DNA from: JAQWBS01 sp047975765
Lineage (GTDB): Bacteria > Pseudomonadota > Alphaproteobacteria > RF32 > CAG-239
Length of the DNA: 64,000 nt
Reading direction: 5' to 3'
Assembly: GCA_047975765.1 (NCBI GenBank)
Contig: JBKEEF010000002.1
Coordinates: 302,397 to 366,396, forward strand
Shown here: one piece after another, positions 41,377-50,922 of the stretch
How positions within the stretch are numbered: the first letter of the stretch is position 1
Layout: each line of letters opens with the position of its first letter
The notes under the pieces: model-generated
The model's database searches: none
Told to the model about the DNA's origin: nothing
Seen by the model: the letters and a program-made list of their open reading frames with translations, nothing else
Made by a program: the position numbers and the translations under genes

Positions 41377-42997
41377 TTGTGCAGTATATGTCAGAAAATC
41401 TACCGAAAGAGGTCTGGAATTAGAGTTTAATTCTCTGCACAATCAAGAAGATGCATGCAAAAGCTATATTCTTTCACAATCGTTCAATAACTGGGAGTAT
41501 TACAAAACCTACACAGATGGAGGCATATCAGGCGGTACCACAGACCGACCGGCACTTCAAGAAATGCTGAGCGACATCAAAGCAGGTAAAATTCAAACAG
41601 TTGTCGTCTACAAGGTCGACAGATTATCACGCTCAATCATGGATTTTCACAACATGATGACCGAGTTTGATAAAGATGGCTGCAATTTTGTATCCATAAC
41701 TCAGGCCTTTGACACATCAACATCAATGGGTAAGCTGACGCTAAATATGTTACTATCATTCGCCCAATTCGAACGCGAGGTATCATCGGAACGCGTGAGA
41801 GATAAACTTCGCGCCCAAAAGGCCAAAGGTTTATGGACCGGAGGAGTTGTCCCTTTGGGCTATGATGCCATCGACAAGAAACTTATTATAAATGAGGTGG
41901 AAGCAAAGAAAGTGCAGTTCGTCTTTGAAACCTACCTAAAAGTACCATCATTATTAGCCTTAAAAGATGAGGTCTTTAACAAAGGCATTCACGTTAAACA
42001 GAGAAAAAGCAATATAGCGGCAGGAAAAGAACCGGCAGAGTTCTCAGCCTCCACTCTCAACCGTATGTTGCGCGACGTAATATACATAGGGAAATTGCGG
42101 TCTAAGAAAGATGACACAATGTATGACGGTGTACATGAGCCGATTATTGATAAAAAGTTATTCGATGCAGTGCAAGAAAAACTATCAGCACAGAATAACT
42201 GCAAAAATGCTCCATATACACAAGGTACATATTTACTACACAATAAGATCACAGATGCTGCCGGAAACATCTTTACCAACCAAAAAAGTTCCAAAAACCA
42301 AAAACAAAAATACCGCTATTACAAACTCAAAGGCCTCTATCTTCCGGCAGGAGATATAGAAAAAATAACCTGCGAAATCGTGCAATCATTTTTAAACTCT
42401 GATATGGAAATATTACCCCAAGCAACAAAAATGGCATTCAAACAAACACTCTATAATGAAAGCATGATAAAACCAATGATTGATAAAATCATCTACCATG
42501 AAAACCGCCTGACATACTTTATAAACATCAAAGATTTATCCTACCTCGAACCATTTAAACAAGACCACTTAAACACCAACAAAAAAGAATTACTTAGCTG
42601 CTATCTCAGCAATGACAGCAAACACATAATCATCGAAAAACCAATATTTATCAGCAAGCGCATCGCCAGCAACCGCTACTCCGGCAGAGAAACCTCAATC
42701 TTAACCAAAATAGAAAACGCCAACACCCTTATCAAAGCACTAGCCCAAGGCTGGAAATATAAAAAACTATATGAATCTGGAACACCGGTTGAGCATATTA
42801 TAAAACAAGAAAAAATGGCTCACCGCACAGTATATAAATACCTAAACCTCGCATACCTATCACCCCGCATCATCAACCACATAATGAACGGCAAAGAAGA
42901 AATATACCTTGGCCTCCAAGACCTCTTTCGCATTGCATCTTCCTGCACTACATTCAAAGGTCAAGAGACAGCATACTTTGGAAAGCAGTTTACTTAG
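41363..42997 (+). CDS. Large serine recombinase
   Basis: The ATG at 41363 follows GGAGGTG and opens NCAVYVRKSTERG with the N-terminal resolvase domain: YTDGGISGGTTDRPALQEML, VVVYKVDRLSRS and NMLLSFAQFEREVSSERVRDK. The recombinase domain (RMLRDVIYIGKLR) follows, then a C-terminal part with an HTH near KKLYESGTPVEHIIKQEKMAHRT. The catalytic Ser is the one in YVRKSTER (Ser13). About 544 aa. It should catalyse integration and excision of the element. Confidence 0.93.
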   Translation: MSKINCAVYVRKSTERGLELEFNSLHNQEDACKSYILSQSFNNWEYYKTYTDGGISGGTTDRPALQEMLSDIKAGKIQTVVVYKVDRLSRSIMDFHNMMTEFDKDGCNFVSITQAFDTSTSMGKLTLNMLLSFAQFEREVSSERVRDKLRAQKAKGLWTGGVVPLGYDAIDKKLIINEVEAKKVQFVFETYLKVPSLLALKDEVFNKGIHVKQRKSNIAAGKEPAEFSASTLNRMLRDVIYIGKLRSKKDDTMYDGVHEPIIDKKLFDAVQEKLSAQNNCKNAPYTQGTYLLHNKITDAAGNIFTNQKSSKNQKQKYRYYKLKGLYLPAGDIEKITCEIVQSFLNSDMEILPQATKMAFKQTLYNESMIKPMIDKIIYHENRLTYFINIKDLSYLEPFKQDHLNTNKKELLSCYLSNDSKHIIIEKPIFISKRIASNRYSGRETSILTKIENANTLIKALAQGWKYKKLYESGTPVEHIIKQEKMAHRTVYKYLNLAYLSPRIINHIMNGKEEIYLGLQDLFRIASSCTTFKGQETAYFGKQFT

Positions 42998-43517
42998 GCT
43001 TCCAAACTTTACCATGTTTAGTTATTTTAAAGCCTGTACTTTCACATAAGAATAATCCCAGATGTAGAAGGACATCACTACCATTAAATGTTAACAAACT
43101 ACTTTGGGTTAGATCATTATAGCGAAGCCGTGTAAATTTGTTGTTATTATCTTTTAAAATACTTTCCAAAGAATAGTAATGAGTTCCACTACCATCAATT
43201 ATTAATTTCAAATATTTTTGTGTTTCAGGCCTTAACTTCTTATATAAATCGTAAATCTTATGAGTTCTTAATTTATCCAATCCATAACCCTCACTAAGCA
43301 AAATGACTTTTAGCAACAGTTCTATAGATTGTAATAAATTACTGGAATACGGTGTTTGTAACCTCATGTATTCTGCGACATCTTTATTTTTCTTGTTTTC
43401 AAATTCATCATGTAAAATTGCACAATTCGATAAAAAACCGATGGCGGCTTCTTTCAAACCAACATAAAGCGGCATGTCGGGATTATCTCTATTAAAAGTA
43501 AATAATGGCTTTTCCAT
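42990..43517 (-). CDS. HEPN-like domain protein
   Basis: The helical region SIELLLKVILLSEGYGLDKLRTHKIYDLYKKL resembles HEPN domains, many of which are RNases in defence or toxin systems; the usual Rx4-6H motif is not clear here. The ATG at 43517 (after AGGACAG) gives 175 aa; the frame continues upstream without a good ATG. It converges with the recombinase gene, overlapping its stop by 8 nt, and marks the right end of the element. Confidence 0.6.
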   Translation of the reverse strand: MEKPLFTFNRDNPDMPLYVGLKEAAIGFLSNCAILHDEFENKKNKDVAEYMRLQTPYSSNLLQSIELLLKVILLSEGYGLDKLRTHKIYDLYKKLRPETQKYLKLIIDGSGTHYYSLESILKDNNNKFTRLRYNDLTQSSLLTFNGSDVLLHLGLFLCESTGFKITKHGKVWKPK

Positions 43518-43732
43518 GTAATCTGTCCTATCTCTTATATAATTATCTACATATATATAGGAAATATAACACCATTTTGGAAGGCCCAGTGACTCTTGAA
43601 AACAGGGCATTGTATAGAATGTATTAAAAATCGCACATTTTGCCTCATAATTCAAGCTATACCAGAGTCACACCCCTTTGAAGCCCGCGGAACGTAGGGT
43701 AAAACAAAAGCCAGCGTATAGCTGGCTAGTTA

Positions 43733-43823
43733 TGGCGGAGAGAGGGGGATTCGAACCCCCGGTAGGCTATTCACCTACACACGCTTTCCAAGCGTGCACC
43801 ATAAGCCACTCGGACATCTCTCC
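43733..43823 (-). tRNA. tRNA-Ser (GGA)
   Basis: A 91-nt class II tRNA with acceptor GGAGAGA/TCTCTCC, anticodon loop CTTGGAAAG, a long variable arm and encoded CCA. The mobile element lies immediately past its 3' end. Confidence 0.95.
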
Positions 43824-43931
43824 AATAGAGTTTAATATCTATCGTTAAAAGGACTTTTTGGCAAGGTCTTTTTATGATTATTTAATTCTTTATATGCTAA
43901 CATATTATTATTTCGTATATTTTAGGGGCTT

Positions 43932-45323
43932 ATGATGAGTAAAAAACTTCAATTTTTCTTTTTATTCTTAATTTTTATTAATGGTTATGTAAGTCTCTCT
44001 TTAGAGCTAATTTCCTTAAGACAAGTAAGTTCTTTTGTCGGAAGCACAGCCGTCACGGCATCAATTATTATTGGAGTGTTTTTGGCTTTCATGTCATGGG
44101 GCTATTACTATGGTTCTGTTATCAGTCTTTTGAAAAATAAATCCAGAAAGCTTCTTTATATAAATTTCATCATTATTGCAATTATGATTGTTCTTGCGGG
44201 AAGTTTTTCTGTCGTTGAAATCAATTTTTCTGCAATGAACGAAGCGGGTTTAAGTTCAAATATTTTGAAAACATTTATCTATTCATTTTTATTTTTGTCA
44301 GTTGGACCTTTTTTGTTTGGTTTGAATACAGCTCTTATTTGTCGCTATTTACATAAGTATAATAGAGATTATACTGGGAAAATTATGGCAATTGACACAA
44401 TCGGTTCAGTTCTAGGGTCTCTTCTCACCACTCTTGTTTTGATGCCGCTTATAGGTGTGAATCATACACTTGTTCTTGTTGTTGGGTTTTCATTATTTGG
44501 AGCTTTCCTTGTACTTCCAAGAAAAAAAGATTTGGTTGTTTTTCCACTGCTCATTTGTATAACATATCTCATCAATAGTGATTATGCGCTTTACACACGA
44601 CATAAAATTGTTGAAAACAATGCAGTTTCAACAATTTCTATTTTGGAGGAAGATGGTGGAAAATCTAAAATTATGCTTATGAATGGGTCTCCAGCTTCAA
44701 AAACATCAGAGGATAAAAATCTACATTTTGAATATGTTAAATATATTGAAGAAAACTTCATCAATAATCTGCCTAAAAATGAGAAGAAAGATGTTCTTGT
44801 GCTTGGGGCAGGTGGTTTCACAATGGGTGAAGATGATTTGTTTCATAACTATACCTATATCGATATTGATAAGTCACTCAAAGATGTTTCTGAGAAGTAT
44901 TTTCTGAATAAGAAAGTTTCACCAAATAAGATTTTTGTTGTGGAAGATGCGAATCAGTTTTTAAAAGATGATACAAAAAAATATGATTTGATAATTCTGG
45001 ATGTCTATTCTAGTCTTCATTTTATCCCACAAGATTTGATTACAAAAGAATATTTTGAAAGGGTAAAAGCTAATCTTAAAGAAGGTGGCATAATGCTTTT
45101 AAACGCCATTGTTAGCCCGAGTTTTAGCAATGAATATAGTATGAAATTGGATAACACAATTCGTTATGTATTTGGACATAATTTGCAAAGACAAACTATT
45201 TGCAAATCGTTCAATCCATGGCAGAAAGATAAAACCTGTAATATTGTATATGTTTATTATAATAAGAAAAATAATGCTAATATTTATACGACAAATAAAA
45301 ATACTCTAATTTATGATATGTGA
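43932..45323 (+). CDS. Membrane protein with spermidine-synthase-like domain
   Basis: About six membrane segments (residues 8-215) are followed by a soluble Rossmann domain from about residue 235. The latter carries VLVLGAGGFTMGED, YIDIDKSLKDVSEKY, VVEDANQFL and LIILDVYSS, like polyamine synthases. Such fused proteins are common and mostly uncharacterised. The cofactor loop is kept but polyamine synthesis is not assured. The gene has its own terminator. Confidence 0.82.
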   Translation: MMSKKLQFFFLFLIFINGYVSLSLELISLRQVSSFVGSTAVTASIIIGVFLAFMSWGYYYGSVISLLKNKSRKLLYINFIIIAIMIVLAGSFSVVEINFSAMNEAGLSSNILKTFIYSFLFLSVGPFLFGLNTALICRYLHKYNRDYTGKIMAIDTIGSVLGSLLTTLVLMPLIGVNHTLVLVVGFSLFGAFLVLPRKKDLVVFPLLICITYLINSDYALYTRHKIVENNAVSTISILEEDGGKSKIMLMNGSPASKTSEDKNLHFEYVKYIEENFINNLPKNEKKDVLVLGAGGFTMGEDDLFHNYTYIDIDKSLKDVSEKYFLNKKVSPNKIFVVEDANQFLKDDTKKYDLIILDVYSSLHFIPQDLITKEYFERVKANLKEGGIMLLNAIVSPSFSNEYSMKLDNTIRYVFGHNLQRQTICKSFNPWQKDKTCNIVYVYYNKKNNANIYTTNKNTLIYDM

Positions 45324-45324
45324 T

Positions 45325-45352
45325 AAAAAAACCGGCAAATCTGCCGGTTTTT
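45325..45352. terminator. Bidirectional terminator
   Basis: AAAAAACCGGCA pairs with TGCCGGTTTTT around a 4-nt loop, between the convergent synthase-like gene and cvpA. Confidence 0.9.
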
Positions 45353-45363
45353 CTACTTACGAA

Positions 45364-46023
45364 TTAATCTTCGCCTTTTAGCTCTTTCAACTCTTCTTTT
45401 ACAGCTTCAAGCTTTTCTCGCTCTTGCTGAATTTTCTTGATTTGTGGTTGAGCAAGTTTATCAAAAAGTTCATCTGTATCAGCATCATCAATTTCATTCA
45501 TGAAGTTTTCAATGGAACTCTTTTCATGAAGATTTGCGATTGTTGCTTCAGGAATCATTTTTTCAACTGGTTTAGCAAGCACACCTGCCATTTCAAAATA
45601 GACAGAGTCTTTGAATGTTTCTGTTTGATATTCTTTTGGAGCAAGCCAGTTAACCAAAATATAAAAGAGAACAATGAGTAAAACCCCACGTCCAAAACCA
45701 AAAGCAAATCCAAAGAGCTTGTCGAAATAACTCAATTTACTGTCTCTAACTTTTCCAATAATCTTCTTGGTGAATAATGACCAAAACAAAAAGAGTAAGA
45801 AAAGGACAAAAACAAGAACAATGATGCTAACAAGTGCAACGTTTTCAACATATCTTGAAACGACTTCATTGATGATTGGAATGAGGAAAATGCTCACTAA
45901 AATAATGGCAGTCCAGCCCAAGATTGAAAAGATTTCTTTGGTAATTCCGCGGTTGAATGCCAAAAAGCTCGAAATGCCAATGACGATAAGAATAATGATA
46001 TCTAAGTTGTTTAATAATTGCAT
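45364..46023 (-). CDS. cvpA: CvpA family membrane protein
   Basis: Four hydrophobic segments in the first 130 residues with LDIIILIVIGISSFLAFNRG and the family motif FGFAFGFGRGVLLI; the acidic C-terminal region ends in coiled coil (KIQQEREKLEAVKEELKEL). CvpA is an inner-membrane protein linked to colicin V production and to envelope stress. It follows radA after 12 nt in a cluster order common in alphaproteobacteria. Confidence 0.88.
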   Translation of the reverse strand: MQLLNNLDIIILIVIGISSFLAFNRGITKEIFSILGWTAIILVSIFLIPIINEVVSRYVENVALVSIIVLVFVLFLLFLFWSLFTKKIIGKVRDSKLSYFDKLFGFAFGFGRGVLLIVLFYILVNWLAPKEYQTETFKDSVYFEMAGVLAKPVEKMIPEATIANLHEKSSIENFMNEIDDADTDELFDKLAQPQIKKIQQEREKLEAVKEELKELKGED

Positions 46024-46035
46024 CGTTTATTTCCT

Positions 46036-47409
46036 CTAATTAAACCAGTTTACTAATTTTTGAACATTGCCTATTTCGTGGATAGAAATTTCATAGTTGG
46101 TATTTTTCTTCTCTTTTTTTAGGCTCGCTGGCATTATAGCATTATTGAAACCTAATTTTCTAGCTTCCTTTAGTCTAAGATTTGGTTGACTCACGGCACG
46201 AATTTCTCCAGATAATCCAATTTCACCAAAAATGACAGTATCATGAGGCAGAGGTTTGTTGGTCATTGAAGAGATGACCGCCATTGCAACGGCTAAATCT
46301 GCAGCAGGTTCAGATATTTTCAAACCACCCGCGATATTGAGATAAATATCTTGTGAGCTTAGACTTAGTCCGCAACGAGCTTCTAGAACAGCTAAAACCA
46401 TGGAAAGACGATTTGAATCCCAGCCCACCACTGCTCTTTTAGGGCTTGAATAACTGGTTGGACTGACTAGAGCCTGAATTTCCACCAAAACAGGGCGAGA
46501 ACCTTCAACCCCAGCAAAAACACATGAGCCAGAAATGTTACCTTGTCTTTCTGCTAAAAAGAGAGCGGAGGGGTTTTCGACTTCTGCTAAGCCTTGGTCT
46601 TGCATTTCAAAAACACCAATTTCATCAGTTGCTCCATAACGGTTTTTAACAGCACGCAAGATTCTGAATTGATGACCTCTTTCGCCTTCAAAATAAAGCA
46701 CTGTATCAACCATATGCTCTAAGACACGAGGTCCAGCAATAGAGCCTTGCTTAGTGACATGACCTACAAGAAATAAGGCAAAATTTTTCTTTTTTGCAAG
46801 TTTGATAAGTTCATAAGAACAAGCACGAACTTGAGAAACACTTCCTGGAGTTGATTCGACACCATCAAGATACATTGTCTGAATTGAGTCGATAATTACT
46901 ACAGAAGCATCAGATTTTTCCAAAGTTGCAATAATATCTTTGACATCAGTAGCACTAGCAAGATGTACGGGTGCATTTTCTAACCCTAATCTTTTAGCAC
47001 GAAGACGCACTTGATCAATCGCTTCTTCACCAGAAATATAATAGCACTGAGGCTTGTTAGAAAGATTAGCAATGCTTGCGCAAAGCTGAAGCAATAAAGT
47101 TGATTTACCAATGCCAGGGTCACCACCAACGAGAACAGCAGAACCCGAAACAAGCCCACCACCGAGCACACGGTCAAGTTCAACAATGTTTGTATGAAGA
47201 CGAACCAAAGCTTCACTGCTACCACTTAAAGAAACAAATTCAATATGTTTACCTTTGCTTTTTGGACTAAGATTAGAAAAACCTTCCCCACCTTGGTGTT
47301 CTTCGACAATTGTGTTCCATTCGCCACAAACATCGCACTTTCCTTGCCACTTTGGATAAACAGCACCACAACTTTGACAAACAAATTCTAAAGTGCTTTT
47401 TTTTGCCAT
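46036..47409 (-). CDS. radA: DNA repair protein RadA
   Basis: A branch-migration helicase that assists RecA. It has the N-terminal zinc finger (FVCQSCG then CDVCGEW), Walker A GGDPGIGKST, the RadA-specific KNRYG in AVKNRYGATDEIGVFEM and a C-terminal Lon-like domain with TNKPLPHDTVIFGEIGLSGEIR. The 457-aa length is standard. It lies between mlaF and cvpA on one strand with short gaps. Confidence 0.96.
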   Translation of the reverse strand: MAKKSTLEFVCQSCGAVYPKWQGKCDVCGEWNTIVEEHQGGEGFSNLSPKSKGKHIEFVSLSGSSEALVRLHTNIVELDRVLGGGLVSGSAVLVGGDPGIGKSTLLLQLCASIANLSNKPQCYYISGEEAIDQVRLRAKRLGLENAPVHLASATDVKDIIATLEKSDASVVIIDSIQTMYLDGVESTPGSVSQVRACSYELIKLAKKKNFALFLVGHVTKQGSIAGPRVLEHMVDTVLYFEGERGHQFRILRAVKNRYGATDEIGVFEMQDQGLAEVENPSALFLAERQGNISGSCVFAGVEGSRPVLVEIQALVSPTSYSSPKRAVVGWDSNRLSMVLAVLEARCGLSLSSQDIYLNIAGGLKISEPAADLAVAMAVISSMTNKPLPHDTVIFGEIGLSGEIRAVSQPNLRLKEARKLGFNNAIMPASLKKEKKNTNYEISIHEIGNVQKLVNWFN

Positions 47410-47413
47410 GAGA

Positions 47414-48178
47414 TTAAATCTCCACTTTTATAGGTCCGTTTGAACAACCATTGATGAATTGTTTGACATAAGGATTGTCTGTGCTATCCATTTCTTTAAC
47501 ACTACCTTGCCAAATAATTTCACCTTTATAGAGCATCGCAACTTTGTCGGCAATTTTGCGAACAGAAGCCATATCATGTGTAATGGTAAAAGTTGTTGCT
47601 CCAAGTTTTTTTGCAGATTCAACAATAAGTTCATTAATCACGTCCGCCATAATAGGGTCTAGGCCTGTTGTTGGTTCATCAAAAAAGATAATTTCAGGAT
47701 TTGTAGCAATAGCTCTTGCTAAGCCAACACGTTTTTGCATCCCACCAGAAATTTCTGATGGATATGAATCAGCAACATCAGGTGCAAGACCGACTTGACG
47801 AAGCACATCAATTGCTTTTTCTTTTGCTTCTTTCTTACTCAGACCTTTGTTTTGAAGAAGAGAGAAATAAACATTTTGCCAAACAGTTAAGCTGTCAAAA
47901 AGTGCGCCTCCTTGGAAAAGCATTCCCATTCTGTCGTGAAGATCTTCCCTTTTTTCACTATTTGCATTCACTGTTTCTTCGCCATCAATGAGAATTGAAC
48001 CACTATCGGGACATAAAAGTCCTTGAATACATTTAATCAGAACAGATTTTCCTGTACCAGAACCACCAATAACAACCAAAGATTTTCCTTGTTCAATATC
48101 AAGATTAACTCCTTTGAGGATTTGTCTTTTTCCAAAAGATTTATGGAGGTCTTTAATGCTAATTTTTAGATTTGTCAT
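47414..48178 (-). CDS. mlaF: Phospholipid-transport ABC ATPase (MlaF)
   Basis: ATPase of the Mla/MCE system that moves phospholipids across the envelope. Walker A GGSGTGKSV, the signature SGGMQKRVGLARAI and Walker B IIFFDEPTTGLD are all present, in a 254-aa protein. It follows mlaE, its permease partner, after 18 nt and is followed by radA after 4 nt. The MCE protein (MlaD) is not in this window. Confidence 0.92.
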   Translation of the reverse strand: MTNLKISIKDLHKSFGKRQILKGVNLDIEQGKSLVVIGGSGTGKSVLIKCIQGLLCPDSGSILIDGEETVNANSEKREDLHDRMGMLFQGGALFDSLTVWQNVYFSLLQNKGLSKKEAKEKAIDVLRQVGLAPDVADSYPSEISGGMQKRVGLARAIATNPEIIFFDEPTTGLDPIMADVINELIVESAKKLGATTFTITHDMASVRKIADKVAMLYKGEIIWQGSVKEMDSTDNPYVKQFINGCSNGPIKVEI

Positions 48179-48196
48179 TTCAATAATCTCCGTTTA

Positions 48197-48988
48197 TTAA
48201 TCTGTGAAAAAGACTTCAGTGATGATATAGTTGAAGACAAGAATGAGAATTGAAGAAGACACAACCGCATTGGTTGTTGCTTCGCCCACACCTTGTGCAC
48301 CACCACGAGATTTATATCCATTGTAACAGCCCATCAATGTGATGATGAAACCGAAAACAGCACCCTTTGCAATACCGCAATAAACATCGGAAGCAACCAA
48401 ATATTGCATAGTTGCATGCATATAGTTTGCAGAGTTGAAGTCTAATTTATAAACACCAATGATATAACCACCATAAATTCCCAAGATATCGCCAATGACA
48501 ACAAGAAGAGGAACCATTAAAACGCCCGCAAAAATTCTTGGGGTGATTAAGTATTTGAAAGGATTTGTTGAAAGTGTAGTCAAGGCATCAATTTGTTCTG
48601 TTACACGCATTGTTCCTATTTCAGCAGCCATTGCAGAACCAATTCTACCTGCAACCATCAAGCCACAAAAAACAGGGGCAAGTTCACGAGTGACGGCAAT
48701 GAGAACAACGTTTGCCACCATACTCTCTGCACCATATTGAGAAAATCCAGTATAAGATTGCAAAGCGATGACCATTCCTGCAAAAATAGTAGTCAAAGCC
48801 ACAACAGGCAAAGAATAAAAGCCAATGTCAATGAATTGACGGTTCAAAAGTCTAAAATAGAAAGGCGGCGTGAAACAATGATATATTGTTTTAGCGACGA
48901 AAAGGGCAAGTTCTCCAATACCAGAGGTGAACTTAACCAGAGGTTTTCCAAGAGTTCTTAAAAAATTTTCAATTTTTTCTGTAATCAT
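48197..48988 (-). CDS. mlaE: Phospholipid-transport ABC permease (MlaE)
   Basis: The MlaE family is seen in FIDIGFYSLPVVALTTIFAGMVIALQ, RELAPVFCGLMVAGRIGSAMAAEIGTMRVTEQIDAL and FGFIITLMGCYNG, with five or six membrane segments. Start 48988 is preferred because TAGGAAAC lies upstream; the frame extends further only with a non-ATG codon. It heads the mlaE-mlaF-radA-cvpA run. Confidence 0.92.
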   Translation of the reverse strand: MITEKIENFLRTLGKPLVKFTSGIGELALFVAKTIYHCFTPPFYFRLLNRQFIDIGFYSLPVVALTTIFAGMVIALQSYTGFSQYGAESMVANVVLIAVTRELAPVFCGLMVAGRIGSAMAAEIGTMRVTEQIDALTTLSTNPFKYLITPRIFAGVLMVPLLVVIGDILGIYGGYIIGVYKLDFNSANYMHATMQYLVASDVYCGIAKGAVFGFIITLMGCYNGYKSRGGAQGVGEATTNAVVSSSILILVFNYIITEVFFTD

Positions 48989-49086
48989 GATGTTTCCTAA
49001 CCTATACGAACAACTTTGCATATACTAAAACATCATAAGCAATAAATCAATAAAGTTTATCTAAATATAAACCGCAAATAAAAAAA

Positions 49087-49107
49087 TCTCGACCACTTAG
49101 GTCGAGA
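49087..49107 (-). terminator. Terminator of the SH3 gene
   Basis: TCTCGAC pairs with GTCGAGA around a 7-nt loop; seven T follow on the minus strand. Confidence 0.8.
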
Positions 49108-49113
49108 AAGTTT

Positions 49114-49626
49114 TTAGTTGATATGTTCTTCTGGATAAATCCCAAAAAGAGAAGCTCTTGGGAGCCAACCTTCAATGTTACCAAATTTTACAAGGCAAAA
49201 TTTTGATTTTTCTGGACATCGTTTCACTTCACCCACAGCTTCATCTTCAACTTTTGCAATGACTTTTGAGTCTCTATTGTCCTTCAAATAGATGTTGTTT
49301 TCACCTGCTGTGATAACTTTTGCGGTTCTTTTTGAAGAAAGCATAGACTTATGAACCCAAGATTCTGAACCTTGCCAGTCTTTTATTTTTCTCCAAAATT
49401 CAAATTCATTAACAATCTCTACAGGCTCATTTCTTTGTAGATAAACCCAAACAATTGGATATCTTGTACCTGGACCAGAACGAGAATTAACCTTGTTGGA
49501 ACGAATAGAAACCATACGAGGCAAACTGCTAGTGCCGATGTCTTCACTTTCATCAGCAACTTCCTGTGCATGAACTGTGCTGATAAAGAAGAAAGAGGTT
49601 AATAAACTTAAGAGTATTTTTTTCAT
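49114..49626 (-). CDS. Exported bacterial SH3-domain protein
   Basis: A signal peptide (cut after HAQ, residue 21) leads two SH3-like units: the first with SIRSNKVNSRSGPGTRYPIVWVYLQRNEPVEIV and WVHKSML, the second with NIYLKDNRDSKVIAKV and GWLPRASLFGIYP. Such domains bind peptidoglycan. It is transcribed alone, opposite to the M20 peptidase gene. Confidence 0.85.
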   Translation of the reverse strand: MKKILLSLLTSFFFISTVHAQEVADESEDIGTSSLPRMVSIRSNKVNSRSGPGTRYPIVWVYLQRNEPVEIVNEFEFWRKIKDWQGSESWVHKSMLSSKRTAKVITAGENNIYLKDNRDSKVIAKVEDEAVGEVKRCPEKSKFCLVKFGNIEGWLPRASLFGIYPEEHIN

Positions 49627-49738
49627 TTTAGGCCCTTTTAGCTTTCAAATTAAGTTTTAATTAGATTATTTTGTATTATATTTTTCTATAATAAAGAAAA
49701 CATTTAAAGAAAACGTAAAAATTGGGGAGATAAAAGAG

Positions 49739-50851
49739 ATGAATTTAGTTAATACCATAACAGATATGATAAAATTTAGAAGTGAAACAGGAAACATTTC
49801 TGAGATAAATAAATGTATGGAATATATCAAAAATAAATTTGTTGGTACCAAAGCAAATATTGAAATTTTTGATAAAATTGAAACAGCTCCGGTCATTTCA
49901 ATTTCAAATGTCAAAACAGAAAACTATGATGTTCTCATCTTGGGTCATATTGATGTTGTGCCTGCTCCTGAAAAGATGTTTTCCCCAGTAATTGATGAAG
50001 CAGGAAAAATGCATGGACGCGGAACGTTGGATATGAAATCTTTTGCTGCTGTTGGGATTCATTCTATGCTTCATGTTCTTGAAAATAATCTGGATATAAA
50101 ATTTGGTATCATTCTTTCGAGTGACGAAGAAAAAGGATCTAAGGGAACTAGAGCTTTCTTGGAAGCTAATCCTAATCTTGAAGCTAAAATTGTTTTGGAT
50201 AATGATGTGGGTGGAAATATTCAAGAAATTATTACAAAATGTAAAAACCCTGTTTTTGTAAAAATTTTAGCTGAAGGGTTAGCAGCGCATGGTTCAACCC
50301 CTTGGGAGGGAATTGATGCAAATGAAAGATTGATTCGTTCTCTTGAAAATTTGCGTAAATATTTTCCATATTTTTCAAAGAATGGTGAAAAACCAAAAGA
50401 TAAATGGATAGATACAATGCATGTTGCCATCATGAAGGGGGGAGAAGTTTCAAATGTTATTTCCGATTCGGCTGACGCTCTACTCGATTTTAGATTAACT
50501 GAAAATTCCAAAGTTGAAAATTTAGAGAAAAAACTCAAAGAATGTTTGGTTGAAGGTGTGAGATATGAAATTGTTTCTGTAAGCAATCCTGTTGTAATGG
50601 ATGAACAGAATTTGTATATCCAAGAATATAAAAAATTTGCTGAGAAAGCATTGGGTAAGGAAATAAAATTTGTCCAAATTGGTGGCGCAACAGATGCACG
50701 ATTATTCGCGCTTCGCGGTTCAATAGTGATTATGCACTCAGGAACAGGAGAAGGAATGCACACAAACACAGAATATGTTTATGTAGATTCGGTTAAACAA
50801 ATTTCGGAAATTCAAATTAAATTTTTGGAAAAATTGTCTAAAAAAGATTGA
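49739..50851 (+). CDS. M20 family metallopeptidase/deacylase (ArgE/DapE-like)
   Basis: The metal site motifs are ILGHIDVVPAP (His/Asp), GRGTLDMKSFAA (bridging Asp), SSDEEKGSKGTRAF (Glu-Glu) and a late His in IMHSGTGEGMHTNTE. The dimerisation lid lies around 175-290. The closest named relatives are acetylornithine deacetylase and succinyl-diaminopimelate desuccinylase; the sequence alone does not separate these from dipeptidases. GGGGAGA precedes the ATG. Confidence 0.88.
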   Translation: MNLVNTITDMIKFRSETGNISEINKCMEYIKNKFVGTKANIEIFDKIETAPVISISNVKTENYDVLILGHIDVVPAPEKMFSPVIDEAGKMHGRGTLDMKSFAAVGIHSMLHVLENNLDIKFGIILSSDEEKGSKGTRAFLEANPNLEAKIVLDNDVGGNIQEIITKCKNPVFVKILAEGLAAHGSTPWEGIDANERLIRSLENLRKYFPYFSKNGEKPKDKWIDTMHVAIMKGGEVSNVISDSADALLDFRLTENSKVENLEKKLKECLVEGVRYEIVSVSNPVVMDEQNLYIQEYKKFAEKALGKEIKFVQIGGATDARLFALRGSIVIMHSGTGEGMHTNTEYVYVDSVKQISEIQIKFLEKLSKKD

Positions 50852-50922
50852 TTAAATAAAAAATAGAGATATAATTTTCGCTACAAAATAATTATTATAT
50901 CTATTAATTTAAATTCAATCTT

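Larger units (their letters stand above)
36950..43690. mobile_element. Serine-recombinase/DUF2924 element with phage remnants, next to tRNA-Ser
   Basis: Between the terminator at 36947 and tRNA-Ser at 43733 the DNA changes in GC content and gene type. It holds a DUF5681 gene, a terminase fragment, DUF2924, a large serine recombinase and a HEPN-like gene. An opposed ATPase fragment interrupts the terminase. The ends are not defined by a clear direct repeat; TGGCGG occurs at both edges. Estimated limits only. Confidence 0.65.

Noticed and set aside
36950..43740. Clean direct-repeat attachment sites for the recombinase element
   Set aside because: Only TGGCGG is shared by both edges, too short to define att sites by eye.
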